Assembly (NCBI GenBank): GCA_002390045.1
Contig: DGSB01000082.1
Location: 903 to 30,655 of the forward strand
Direction: 5' to 3'
Origin: Fibrobacter sp. UBA4373
GTDB lineage: Bacteria > Fibrobacterota > Fibrobacteria > Fibrobacterales > Fibrobacteraceae
Length of the DNA: 29,753 nt
The first letter of the stretch is position 1. The number at the start of each line of letters is the position of its first letter. The position numbers and the translations under genes are program-made. Below are positions 23,065 to 29,753 of this stretch, one piece after another. A model generated the notes under the pieces. It was not told the DNA's origin. It did not search any database and saw only the letters and a list, made by a program, of their open reading frames with translations.

Positions 23065-24015
23065 ATGAAGACAATTTCAAGTAGACCATTTCTTAGTTCT
23101 TGTATCGCACTGATGTCTGCAATTTTTATCTCTGCATGTGGAGACGATAACAGTTCCAGTGCCACAGATTCGCCAATAGAATCTTCTAGCAGCATAGAAT
23201 ACATTGAGCCCACAATCAATAGTTCAGCTGACTCCGACTCTGTCGAAAGTAGTTCCAGGCACACTATCTCTAGTTCATCAACGACAACAGTTTCCTCATC
23301 CAGCATCGAAAGTAGCAATAGTAGTGAAGTTACAAGTAGTAGTAGCACAAAGGAAGATACGGTTGTTGTAAGTAGCAGTAGCTATGCTGAAGATGAAAGT
23401 AGTAGCAGTATCAATAACACTAAAGAAGAAAGTAGTTCTTCTATGGAAAATGTTGTTGAATGTAGTTCTTCCAGTGAAATTATTGTAAGTAGTTCTAGCG
23501 AAAAGAAAGTTGAAAGCAGTTCTTCTAGCAAAATTGTTGAAAGCAGTTCTTCTAGCAAAATTGTTGAAAGCAGTTCTTCGGAAGAAATTGTGAATAGTTC
23601 TTCTAGTATTGATGAAGATTATGTTGATGAAAATGAACCGAAGAGTACAGAACCTCATTATGTAGAATTAGATGAATTGAAACTTAATGGGTTCAGAGTT
23701 GAAAATAACATTGCCTATCTTTCTTGGGAAAACAACACAGATTACACAATGCAAATCAATGTAGAATACCATATTGAATGTAAAGATGATTTATTTGATG
23801 AAGATGAAGAACTTGTTGATGCTGATAGTACAATCATGTACACAATTAAAGCAAATTGTGTAAAGGAAAAAGCAATTTATGAAATTAAAAATAATGCTCA
23901 ACAATGTGTTGGTTATGTAAAAACCATTACAGCAACGGAAAATGATAAAAGTAATTTTGCCGGTTGGAAATGGGGTTCAGATAGAGGTATTGAAGACATT
24001 GCTTTTTATAACTAA
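23065..24015 (+). CDS. Ser-rich surface lipoprotein, A+T-rich, unknown function
   Basis: I do not recognise the family. The 316-residue protein has a lipoprotein signal peptide with lipobox ISAC (Cys 25). About 170 residues of repeated SSSS blocks follow, separated by short acidic or hydrophobic pieces such as KIVE and EEIV. A C-terminal domain (about 195-316) looks beta-rich: ELDELKLNGFRVENNIAYLS, NNTDYTMQINVEYHIEC, IYEIKNNAQQCVGYV. Two or more cysteines there may pair. Codon use differs sharply from neighbours, with many AGT serines and A/T-ending codons, and the coding region is clearly lower in GC. It follows uppP by 27 nt with an AAAAGGA site. A recently acquired or fast-diverging surface protein is plausible. 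A strong terminator follows. Confidence 0.82.
   Translation: MKTISSRPFLSSCIALMSAIFISACGDDNSSSATDSPIESSSSIEYIEPTINSSADSDSVESSSRHTISSSSTTTVSSSSIESSNSSEVTSSSSTKEDTVVVSSSSYAEDESSSSINNTKEESSSSMENVVECSSSSEIIVSSSSEKKVESSSSSKIVESSSSSKIVESSSSEEIVNSSSSIDEDYVDENEPKSTEPHYVELDELKLNGFRVENNIAYLSWENNTDYTMQINVEYHIECKDDLFDEDEELVDADSTIMYTIKANCVKEKAIYEIKNNAQQCVGYVKTITATENDKSNFAGWKWGSDRGIEDIAFYN
23509..23580 (+). repeat. 27-bp tandem repeat within the Ser-rich lipoprotein gene
   Basis: The unit GTTGAAAGCAGTTCTTCTAG plus CAAAATT occurs at 23509-23535 and 23536-23562, exactly repeated, with a third copy matching 17 nt (23563-23579) before diverging. It encodes VESSSSSKI. The exact nucleotide identity implies recent duplication and a potential for length variation. 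Confidence 0.9.
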
Positions 24016-24036
24016 GTATAATCATTAAACTAATTT

Positions 24037-24069
24037 AGAAAAGGTGCTGACAAAGCACCTTTTCTTTTT
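24037..24069 (+). terminator. Intrinsic terminator of uppP-lipoprotein
   Basis: A 12-bp stem from A37 to T48 (core AAAAGGTGCT) pairs with 24054-24065 (AGCACCTTTT), with a GACAA loop and a CTTTTT tail. It begins 22 nt after the lipoprotein stop. Confidence 0.92.
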
Positions 24070-24082
24070 ATATTGGATTCAA

Positions 24083-24111
24083 AAAAAGGCTCTCCCCAGG
24101 AGAGTCTTTTT
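24083..24111 (+). terminator. Second tandem hairpin terminator
   Basis: GGCTCTCC (24088-24095) pairs with GGAGAGTC (24099-24106) with one G-U pair. It is flanked by an A-run before and T-run after, so it could act on both strands. It lies 14 nt past the first terminator. Confidence 0.85.
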
Positions 24112-24124
24112 CATTTTATCCGCT

Positions 24125-24181
24125 TTGACATTTTTTGTCACATTTAAAATCTATCTTGAGTACAAGCTTAAATCAAGGAGA
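24125..24181 (+). promoter_or_regulatory. Putative promoter and ribosome site of the HIRAN-like gene
   Basis: TATCTT at 24152-24157 matches the -10-like block before the 22087 TPR gene. TTGACA at 24125-24130 is present, but 21 nt away from it, which is too far for a standard sigma-70 pair. TAAAAT (24145-24150) would give 14 nt. AAGGAG (24176-24181) precedes the ATG by 5 nt. Confidence 0.4.
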
Positions 24182-24186
24182 CTGTT

Positions 24187-25191
24187 ATGGCTCAAGATAT
24201 TTTTTACATCAAACTGGAATCTTCGAAAAAAGAAGTCCTTCACCAGTTTACCCGCAGCAATACGGGCACCTTGGACTATGCGGGAACCGTCGAGTCCGCG
24301 GACCTTGCCACCATGCAAAGCGTCGAAGGGAGCCGTTATTTTACCCCGAGCTGGTACACCTACCTTCCTACGGAAATGATCGCAGAAATCACCGTATATC
24401 TGCCGGGCGACATTCAAAAGCTCGACGCAAACCAGTATTCTTTCTTGCTTCACATTGGAGCCATTCTTCTTGCCGTGCAGGAACGCGATCCGCTGCTCGT
24501 CGCCGAACTTTTAAACCGCCGTTCTTCGGTATTCGGCAGCTTTTTGCCGATCCTTCTGCATATCATTAAGCCGATTGCAGCCGAAGCCCTTTTTGCCTGG
24601 GTTTACGGTTCATTCCGCGGTGAAGGAAAATTCCCTGAAATCTACAAGAAAAACGTCGAAATTTCTATCGGTGAAACCGACACGACCGCAATTCTTTTTG
24701 CCGCTGCCCGGGACGCTTTAACCCCGAATCCGGAAACCGAATCGGCGAAAGAAATGTTCATCCGCTACTTTAAGCAGAACAAGCCTTTCAACTTGACGAT
24801 TGGACTTGTCGGAGCATCTTCGCATCCCTGGGTGGAAAGCCTTAGTAAACTCCATTCGACAGCAGATTTTTCTTTTGGAATGAATTTTACTGAAAAATCT
24901 CTCTTGGCCGGCCAAAAGATTCAAGAAATTTACGCTTCGCTGAAATCCAAGGCTCAAGCGGAACCTTACAATCCGCACGACAGCAACGCAATCAGCGTTT
25001 CGATCGATAGCCTCGAATCTTTTTACAGAGGAATTCCTGGCAAAAGCAAAGCGGGCTACATCCGGGCTACCGGGGCAGAAATTCTTCGAAAGGCTCGTCC
25101 AAACCTGTTCTCCTACAAAACGACGCTTTGGCGAATGGGCGCAACTCCAAGCTATTTCGAAAACAGCATCATTATGCGACTAGAATTTTAA
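24187..25191 (+). CDS. Uncharacterised protein with a C-terminal HIRAN-like segment
   Basis: The 334-residue protein is not recognised as a whole. It has no signal peptide. The region up to about residue 145 contains a hydrophobic helical stretch (about 84-140). Residues 259-271 (EPYNPHDSNAISV) and 288-300 (KAGYIRATGAEIL) match the core pattern of HIRAN domains, EP.N..D..AI.V followed by .GY..r..A..L. HIRAN domains bind DNA ends in repair and restriction-type proteins. The rest of the HIRAN fold is hard to align, so the assignment is tentative. The gene stands between two terminators and the nitrilase-like operon, with a good AAGGAG site. A DNA-repair or defence link is only inferred from the domain. 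Confidence 0.75.
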   Translation: MAQDIFYIKLESSKKEVLHQFTRSNTGTLDYAGTVESADLATMQSVEGSRYFTPSWYTYLPTEMIAEITVYLPGDIQKLDANQYSFLLHIGAILLAVQERDPLLVAELLNRRSSVFGSFLPILLHIIKPIAAEALFAWVYGSFRGEGKFPEIYKKNVEISIGETDTTAILFAAARDALTPNPETESAKEMFIRYFKQNKPFNLTIGLVGASSHPWVESLSKLHSTADFSFGMNFTEKSLLAGQKIQEIYASLKSKAQAEPYNPHDSNAISVSIDSLESFYRGIPGKSKAGYIRATGAEILRKARPNLFSYKTTLWRMGATPSYFENSIIMRLEF

Positions 25192-25337
25192 TTCGTAAAA
25201 AGAAAGGCCAGCGCTTCACGTTTTGCATATTTCAACCGCTCATTCCCGATTTCTTTCATAAAAAATTTATTTTTCGAGATAGTCCGACGAAATGATTTTC
25301 TAGTTAGAATTATCCTAGGGTTTGAACGGAGCAAAAT

Positions 25338-26732
25338 ATGGGAAACGTGACTCGCATCTATAATTCCGTCGCATTTTTATGTTCTTCAATCATTCAATCC
25401 TGTACAGAAGAATTTTTTATTCAATACAGCTGCCTTTCGCCGTCCGAATGCAAGCGTATTGATCAGAGCATCCAAAAAGAGATCCCGGATTTTTTCACTC
25501 CTAATCCAGATAAAAAGGAATTTCCCATTCCATTTCAGGAATCCGACCTCACCGATTTTTTGTACCATCATCTCGACGTTTTAAGCGAGAGCTTCAAAAA
25601 AGAGCAAAACTTTTTTGCCGTCATGAGGCTAATCCAGCTGCTCGATCAAAAGCTAGAGTTTCTGCTTCTGCAAAAGATTCAAGAATTTCAGGACGATGAT
25701 TTTTCGGTCACCCTGAATACAAATCGAGAGCTGACCGGGATTGGACTTTTACCTCGATGCAGCTGCTCTTGGGAACGCAAGCATCGATTGTCTCACCGGT
25801 ATAACCGCATGGACAATTTCCTGTTTCACATGCTCCTCATGGAAAACAGCATTCTGGGCGAACTGATCGACAAGCACTTCTTTTTGAAAAACGAAGTGCT
25901 CCCCCATTTCCATGAAAAGAAAATCTTGAAAATCGCCGCGACTCCTTTACGGCACGAAAGCTTCGCCCACATCATTCCATACGAAGAAAAAAACATCCAG
26001 TATTTTGGAATTCAATATGACGAAGCCCGCAATCAAGAAGCGAACGCTCAAATCTGGGCCAAGATTTTGCAAGCGTCCGGCCAAGACTGCGATATGCTTC
26101 TTTTCCCGGAAATTCTCGGGAATGCGGAAACAACCGACTATATCGTCAAAAAGATTCAGGAATTTCCGAGCAAGCAAGATCTGCCATCCCTTATCTTTTT
26201 GCCCTCCTTTTGGAACAAGAAAAGCAACGTCGTCACGGTTCTAAACAGGAACGGGGATATCATTTGCAAGCAAGGAAAGCAAAATCCCGTCCGCTTCGAG
26301 CAAAAAGGTTCCACCTTGCTCGAAGGAATTCGAACAAACTACGTGATCAACATTTTCCATTACAACGGCATCGGAAGATTTGCCATTCTCATCTGCAAGG
26401 ACTTCCTGACAACCAAATATTTGGAACAGCTCATGCGCTGTTTTAAATTGACCCTGATTATCGTTCCTTCCTTTTCAACGGGATCCTACGATTTTAGGCA
26501 ATCTTTTGAAATTTGCGCAAGCGATGACTGCAACGTCATTTGGATCAATACTTGCGCCGCATTGCACAAAGGAAAAGAAGAAAACTTTAAGAACATCGGG
26601 TATGTGCGGAAAAGGGTTTCCCAAGCATCCGACGAATCTCAAATGCTTTCGCGCATGCCCATTTGCAAAACCGCATTCGATGGGAAATGCAACCATGACT
26701 GCATGTTTTTTGAAACCATTCAAGGAGTCTAA
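25338..26732 (+). CDS. Nitrilase-superfamily protein with novel N-terminal region
   Basis: From about residue 198 to 440 this 464-residue protein resembles a carbon-nitrogen hydrolase. The likely triad is E258 (DMLLFPEILG), K314 (GKQNPVRFE) and C353 (AILICKDFL), in the correct order and with plausible spacing. Such enzymes cleave or form amide bonds, including glutamine-amidase domains. The first roughly 195 residues are mostly helical and unlike any family I know; they contain a C141-x-C143 pair. A C-terminal cluster C443-x7-C451-x3-C455 could bind metal. The ATG has a CGGAG site 6 nt upstream. A Nudix gene starts 5 nt after its stop. GC content appears lower than in the flanking housekeeping genes. 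The substrate is unknown. Confidence 0.8.
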   Translation: MGNVTRIYNSVAFLCSSIIQSCTEEFFIQYSCLSPSECKRIDQSIQKEIPDFFTPNPDKKEFPIPFQESDLTDFLYHHLDVLSESFKKEQNFFAVMRLIQLLDQKLEFLLLQKIQEFQDDDFSVTLNTNRELTGIGLLPRCSCSWERKHRLSHRYNRMDNFLFHMLLMENSILGELIDKHFFLKNEVLPHFHEKKILKIAATPLRHESFAHIIPYEEKNIQYFGIQYDEARNQEANAQIWAKILQASGQDCDMLLFPEILGNAETTDYIVKKIQEFPSKQDLPSLIFLPSFWNKKSNVVTVLNRNGDIICKQGKQNPVRFEQKGSTLLEGIRTNYVINIFHYNGIGRFAILICKDFLTTKYLEQLMRCFKLTLIIVPSFSTGSYDFRQSFEICASDDCNVIWINTCAALHKGKEENFKNIGYVRKRVSQASDESQMLSRMPICKTAFDGKCNHDCMFFETIQGV

Positions 26733-26737
26733 CCTGT

Positions 26738-27298
26738 ATGGAACTGGAATTCATTGAAAAAATTCATTCGGGAAAATTCATCTCTCGCTACAATCTCCAC
26801 TACAAGACCGTCAGCGGAAAACCGATCGTCTATGAAATCATCAGCCGGAACGCCAATCTCCAAACCCAAACCGACCTGCATGAAGGCAAAAACAATGCAG
26901 TCGTTCTTATCCTTCACGACAAAAGCGGCGAAAAGATTCTCTTAAACCGGGAATTTCGCATGGCCGTCGGGGAATGGATTTACAATTTTCCTGCAGGCTT
27001 AATCGATCCAGGCGAAACCATCGAACAGGCTGCGGCTCGAGAACTTCGGGAAGAAACGGGGCTCACCTTGGAAGTCATTTCCGATATTTGGAAAGAAAGC
27101 TATTCCGCCATCGGTTTTGGCAACGAAAAGAACGTCGTGGTCGAAGGCATCGCCAGCGGCAAAATCCTTCCGAGCGATTCCGAAAACGAAGAGATCGAAG
27201 CCCGATGGTTTTCAAAGGAAGAAATCCAAGTCTTGTTAAAAAAAGAGCGTTTTGCCGCAAGAACACAATCCTATTGTGTCTTGTGGTGCAAAAAATGA
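26738..27298 (+). CDS. Nudix hydrolase, ADP-ribose pyrophosphatase-like
   Basis: Nudix enzymes cleave nucleoside diphosphates linked to another group. The 186-residue protein contains a complete Nudix box, G87-x5-E93-x7-R101-E102-L103-x-E105-E106-x-G108-L109, which binds the catalytic Mg2+. The preceding NREFRMAVGEWIYNFPAGLIDPGE and the overall length fit the ADP-ribose pyrophosphatase group, which uses ADP-ribose or related sugar nucleotides. AAGGAG (26722-26727) lies inside the end of the nitrilase-like gene and sets the start. The 5-nt gap implies one operon. ADP-ribose is an NAD breakdown product, so a joint role in nucleotide or NAD metabolism is possible but unproven. Confidence 0.9.
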   Translation: MELEFIEKIHSGKFISRYNLHYKTVSGKPIVYEIISRNANLQTQTDLHEGKNNAVVLILHDKSGEKILLNREFRMAVGEWIYNFPAGLIDPGETIEQAAARELREETGLTLEVISDIWKESYSAIGFGNEKNVVVEGIASGKILPSDSENEEIEARWFSKEEIQVLLKKERFAARTQSYCVLWCKK

Positions 27299-27315
27299 AG
27301 ATCCAATTCAAAAGA

Positions 27316-27333
27316 TTGGCACGATTCTTGCAA
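27316..27333 (+). promoter_or_regulatory. Consensus sigma-54 (RpoN) promoter upstream of htpG
   Basis: TTGGCACGATTCTTGCAA matches the -24/-12 consensus TGGCACG-N4-TTGC(A/T) at every defined position, with GG (27318-27319) and GC (27330-27331) separated by exactly 10 nt. It lies in the intergenic space, points toward htpG, and predicts a start near 27342 and a leader of about 135 nt. Confidence 0.8.
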
Positions 27334-27366
27334 TTACAAGCATGAGTTTTGAACGGTTTCTGTCGA

Positions 27367-27455
27367 AATCTTGAGAATTTCCCTGAAAAGAAGTTCCCAA
27401 GATTCCATCGTTTTCTTTTTGAAACGCAGAACTGTTTCATTTTGAAACACGTGTT
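27367..27455 (+). promoter_or_regulatory. Inverted repeats in the htpG leader
   Basis: Three elements follow the sigma-54 site: AATCTTG/CAAGATT (27367-27373 and 27398-27404), TGAAAC/GTTTCA (27420-27425 and 27434-27439) with a further TGAAAC at 27443-27448, and the palindrome AACACGTGTT (27446-27455), which ends 11 nt before the GGAG site. TTTTGAAAC followed by CATTTT also loosely resembles a heat-shock sigma promoter. Confidence 0.4.
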
Positions 27456-27476
27456 GATTTTTTATTGGAGATAAAC

Positions 27477-29360
27477 ATGGCAACTGAAAAGAAAGAATTC
27501 CAAACCGAAGTCCAAGACCTTCTTCATTTGATGATCCATTCCTTGTACAGTAACAAGGAAATTTTTCTCCGCGAACTCATTTCGAACGCGGCTGACGCCC
27601 TCGACAAACGTCGCTTCCTTTCCCTTTCCGACGCAAAGCTTTTGCCAGAAGGTACCCAGCTCAAGATCGACCTTTCCGTGAATTCGGCGAACAAGACCCT
27701 TGTCGTCGAAGATAACGGTATCGGCATGAACAAGGAAGATCTCGTGAGCTGCCTCGGTACGATCGCCCGCAGCGGCACGAAGCACTTTGTGCAAAGCCTC
27801 AAAGATTCCGACAAGTCGAGCGTGGATCTGATCGGTCAGTTCGGCGTCGGCTTCTATTCCGCCTTCATGGTCGCGAACAAGGTCGAAGTGCTTTCCCGCA
27901 AGGCCGGCGAAGAATCCGGCTACCTCTGGAGCTCCGACGGTACGGGTTCCTATGAAATTTCCGATATGCCGAAGCAAGATGTCGGTACCAAGATTACCCT
28001 TTACCTCAAGGACGGCGAAGACTTCCAGGAATTCACCTCCGAATGGGGCGTCGAATCCATCGTCCGCAAGTACAGCGAATTCGTTTCTTACGGCATCTAT
28101 CTGCACCACGAGCCGACAAAGAACGACAAGGGCGAAATGGAAACCAAGGAACCGACCCGCTTGAACGACAAGCAGGCTCTTTGGCGTCAAAGCGCAAGCG
28201 AAATCAAGGAAGAACAGTACAAGGAATTCTATTCCACCGTCGCTCACGAAGGCGGCGAACCTCTCGCCTGGAAGCATTCCCACGCCGAAGGTTCCCAGGA
28301 ATTCTGGACCCTGACCTACATTCCGTCCAAGGCTCCGTTCAACATTTGGCAGAATGACCGCATTAACGGCCTGAAGCTCTATGTGAAGAAAGTCTTCATC
28401 ATGGACGACTGCAAGGATCTTCTCCCGCCGTGGCTCCGCTTTGTGCGCGGTGTCGTCGACAGCGAAGACCTGCCGCTGAACGTCTCCCGTGAAATTCTCC
28501 AGTCGAACAAGATCATTACCACGATCCGCAAGCGCGTCATCAAGGACGTTCTCGACAAGCTCGCCGAGATCAAGAACAAGGACCGCGCGAAGTACGAAGC
28601 CTGGTGGAAGGAACTCGGCATGGTTCTCAAGGAAGGCTTCTACATGAACTGGGAACACCTGGACGAACTGAAGAAGCTCACGCTCTTCAAGTCCACGAAG
28701 TCCGCCGACAAGTACACGAGCCTTGAAGAATATGTAAAGAACATGCCTGCCGACCAGAAGGAAATTTACTACCTCATCGGCGAAAACAAGGATTCGATTG
28801 CCGCAAGCCCGATTCTCGAAGCTTACAAGAACAAGAATTACGAAGTGCTTCTCCTTTCCGATCCGATCGACGAATTCATGATGAACTCCATTCAGGACTT
28901 CGACGGCAAGAAGTTCCACGACGTCAGCCGTGGCGATGTGGACTTCGAAAAGACCGAAGAAGAAAAGAAGGCGGAAGAAGCTTCCAAGACCGAATACAAA
29001 GACCTTTGCACCGACCTCCAGAAAAATCTCGATGCAAACATCAAGGAAGTCCGCATTTCGAGCCGTCTTAAAGACAGCCCGTGCTGCCTCGTCACGGACG
29101 AAGCCGCAATGAGCCGTCACATGGAACGCATGATGTCCGCCATGGGCCAGAGCGTTACCAAGTCCAAGCGCATTTTGGAAATCAACCCGAACCATCCGAT
29201 TTGCAAGATGCTCAAGGAAAAGATTGCAAAGAAGGAATCCCTCGAAGATTGGCCGAAGGCTCTCTATGGTCAGGCCGTTCTCGCCGAAGGTTCCCAGCTC
29301 GAAAATCCAGGTGAATACGTGCAGGCGATCAACAAGCTGCTCACAGCACAGCTTCACTAA
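27477..29360 (+). CDS. htpG: Hsp90-family chaperone HtpG
   Basis: HtpG is the cytoplasmic bacterial Hsp90, an ATP-driven dimeric chaperone. The 627-residue length is normal. The N-terminal GHKL ATPase domain shows FLRELISNAADALDK, VEDNGIGM, LGTIARSGTK and GQFGVGFYSAFMVA (lid). The middle domain includes the catalytic-arginine region LPLNVSREILQ. The C-terminal dimerisation domain ends with KLLTAQLH and lacks the eukaryotic MEEVD tail. The ATG at 27477 is set by GGAG (27467-27470). Codon use is strongly biased toward C-ending codons, as in a highly expressed gene. A consensus sigma-54 promoter and several inverted repeats lie upstream. A perfect terminator follows. Confidence 0.98.
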   Translation: MATEKKEFQTEVQDLLHLMIHSLYSNKEIFLRELISNAADALDKRRFLSLSDAKLLPEGTQLKIDLSVNSANKTLVVEDNGIGMNKEDLVSCLGTIARSGTKHFVQSLKDSDKSSVDLIGQFGVGFYSAFMVANKVEVLSRKAGEESGYLWSSDGTGSYEISDMPKQDVGTKITLYLKDGEDFQEFTSEWGVESIVRKYSEFVSYGIYLHHEPTKNDKGEMETKEPTRLNDKQALWRQSASEIKEEQYKEFYSTVAHEGGEPLAWKHSHAEGSQEFWTLTYIPSKAPFNIWQNDRINGLKLYVKKVFIMDDCKDLLPPWLRFVRGVVDSEDLPLNVSREILQSNKIITTIRKRVIKDVLDKLAEIKNKDRAKYEAWWKELGMVLKEGFYMNWEHLDELKKLTLFKSTKSADKYTSLEEYVKNMPADQKEIYYLIGENKDSIAASPILEAYKNKNYEVLLLSDPIDEFMMNSIQDFDGKKFHDVSRGDVDFEKTEEEKKAEEASKTEYKDLCTDLQKNLDANIKEVRISSRLKDSPCCLVTDEAAMSRHMERMMSAMGQSVTKSKRILEINPNHPICKMLKEKIAKKESLEDWPKALYGQAVLAEGSQLENPGEYVQAINKLLTAQLH

Positions 29361-29380
29361 TTAGACATTTCTTGTCAATG

Positions 29381-29410
29381 AGCCGTCTTATATTTAAGAC
29401 GGCTTTTTTT
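29381..29410 (+). terminator. Intrinsic terminator of htpG
   Basis: A perfect 10-bp stem, AGCCGTCTTA (29381-29390) with TAAGACGGCT (29395-29404), has a TATT loop and a seven-T tail. It begins 20 nt after the htpG stop. Confidence 0.95.
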
Positions 29411-29436
29411 GTACACTTTTCTATTTTTGAGCGCCC

Positions 29437-29753
29437 ATGGAATCCGTAGAACGCCTTTTTGAATTTGCAACCCAGTTGCTGAAAGAAACTTTCGGTTTTA
29501 AAACCTTTCGCCCAGCGCAAGAGGCTGTTCTACGTAATCTTTTTGAAGGCAAGGATACGCTTGCGCTACTCCCGACGGGCGGTGGAAAGTCTATCTGTTA
29601 CCAGATTCCCGCCCTCGTCTTTCCGGGCACTTGCGTCGTCGTTTCTCCGCTTCTCGCCCTGATGAAAGACCAAGTGGACAACCTTTGCGAAAACGGCGTG
29701 GCAGCAGCCGCGCTCAACAGTCAGGTTTCCAAGGAAGAGGCTTTGGAAATTCG
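29437..29753 (+). CDS. recQ: RecQ-family ATP-dependent DNA helicase, N-terminal part
   Basis: RecQ unwinds DNA 3'-5' in recombination and repair. About 105 residues are visible before the right edge. They include FGFKTFRPAQEAVLRNLFEGKD with the family's Q-motif arginine/glutamine region. Next is helicase motif I (LLPTGGGKSICYQIPAL) with the ATP-binding GGGKS, then motif Ia (VVVSPLLALMKDQV). The DEAH box, zinc-binding and HRDC regions lie outside the window. The ATG at 29437 has no Shine-Dalgarno site. A TATTTTTG block ends 7 nt upstream, within the short gap after the htpG terminator, so the mRNA may be nearly leaderless. Confidence 0.95.
   Translation, partial: MESVERLFEFATQLLKETFGFKTFRPAQEAVLRNLFEGKDTLALLPTGGGKSICYQIPALVFPGTCVVVSPLLALMKDQVDNLCENGVAAAALNSQVSKEEALEI

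Noticed and set aside
23160..23620. CRISPR-like or non-coding repeat array
   Set aside because: The periodicity is that of SSSS codon blocks within one open frame with a lipoprotein signal, and there are no unique spacers of constant length.
25338..26732. Reverse-transcriptase-nitrilase defence protein (DRT type)
   Set aside because: The N-terminal region lacks any YxDD or other reverse-transcriptase motif and is too short. Only the nitrilase-like half is supported.
27295..27345. A 16-codon frame (MKIQFKRLARFLQLQA) overlapping the Nudix stop as ATGA
   Set aside because: It has no own ribosome site and coincides with the sigma-54 promoter, whose sequence explains the conservation better. Probably chance.
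27462..29357. A 631-codon open frame antisense to htpG
   Set aside because: It exactly mirrors htpG, encodes no recognisable motif, and is expected from the strong codon bias of htpG. Similar long antisense frames occur opposite the pectate lyase and the TonB-cluster genes.
1..29753. tRNA, rRNA, insertion sequence or prophage content
   Set aside because: No cloverleaf, rRNA block, transposase, integrase or phage structural gene was found when reading both strands.

Overview
The window reads as chromosomal DNA of a Fibrobacter-type bacterium (phylum Fibrobacterota). The signs are two secreted plant-cell-wall enzymes (a family 1 pectate lyase and a family 6 carbohydrate esterase), each with poly-serine linkers and a C-terminal tail resembling type IX secretion sorting domains. 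A serine-rich lipoprotein of the same style, moderate GC content and an A+T-rich promoter style fit this too. No mobile element, phage gene, CRISPR array, tRNA or rRNA was seen, and no gene-free stretch reaches 300 bases. The genus is inferred from protein style only.

Layout. 1-2826 (minus): the N-terminal half of a membrane pyrophosphatase and a two-gene ABC exporter. 2862-4105 (plus): greB-tatD. 4321-9406 (plus): pectate lyase, leuB and a CE6-like esterase, with terminators after tatD, the lyase and leuB. 9475-15477 (minus): an eight-gene run matching a TonB2-type energy-transduction cluster (DUF3450, TtpC-like, ExbB, ExbD, TonB and TPR proteins, then an unrecognised helical protein), headed upstream by an ankyrin-repeat lipoprotein (15542-16279). 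16419-20873 (plus): outer-membrane protein and UDP-glucuronate epimerase, then hslO-thrH-rlmI. 20870-22087 (minus): a TPR protein overlapping rlmI tail to tail. 22192-24015 (plus): uppP and an A+T-rich Ser-rich lipoprotein. 24187-27298 (plus): a HIRAN-like protein, then a tight nitrilase-like/Nudix pair. 27477-29753 (plus): htpG and the start of recQ.

How the genes work together. The pectate lyase and esterase would remove pectin and acetyl decorations at the cell surface. The TonB-type cluster would power outer-membrane processes across the periplasm. hslO, htpG and possibly greB belong to stress and transcription upkeep.

The strongest unexpected signals are: a consensus sigma-54 promoter in front of htpG; an identical -10-like block placed 7 nt before the ATG of greB and hslO, which implies leaderless mRNAs; the nitrilase-like/Nudix operon, with a novel N-terminal region and a cysteine cluster; and a 20-bp operator-like palindrome just before the pectate lyase ribosome site. 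All functional calls come from reading motifs by eye, without database searches.
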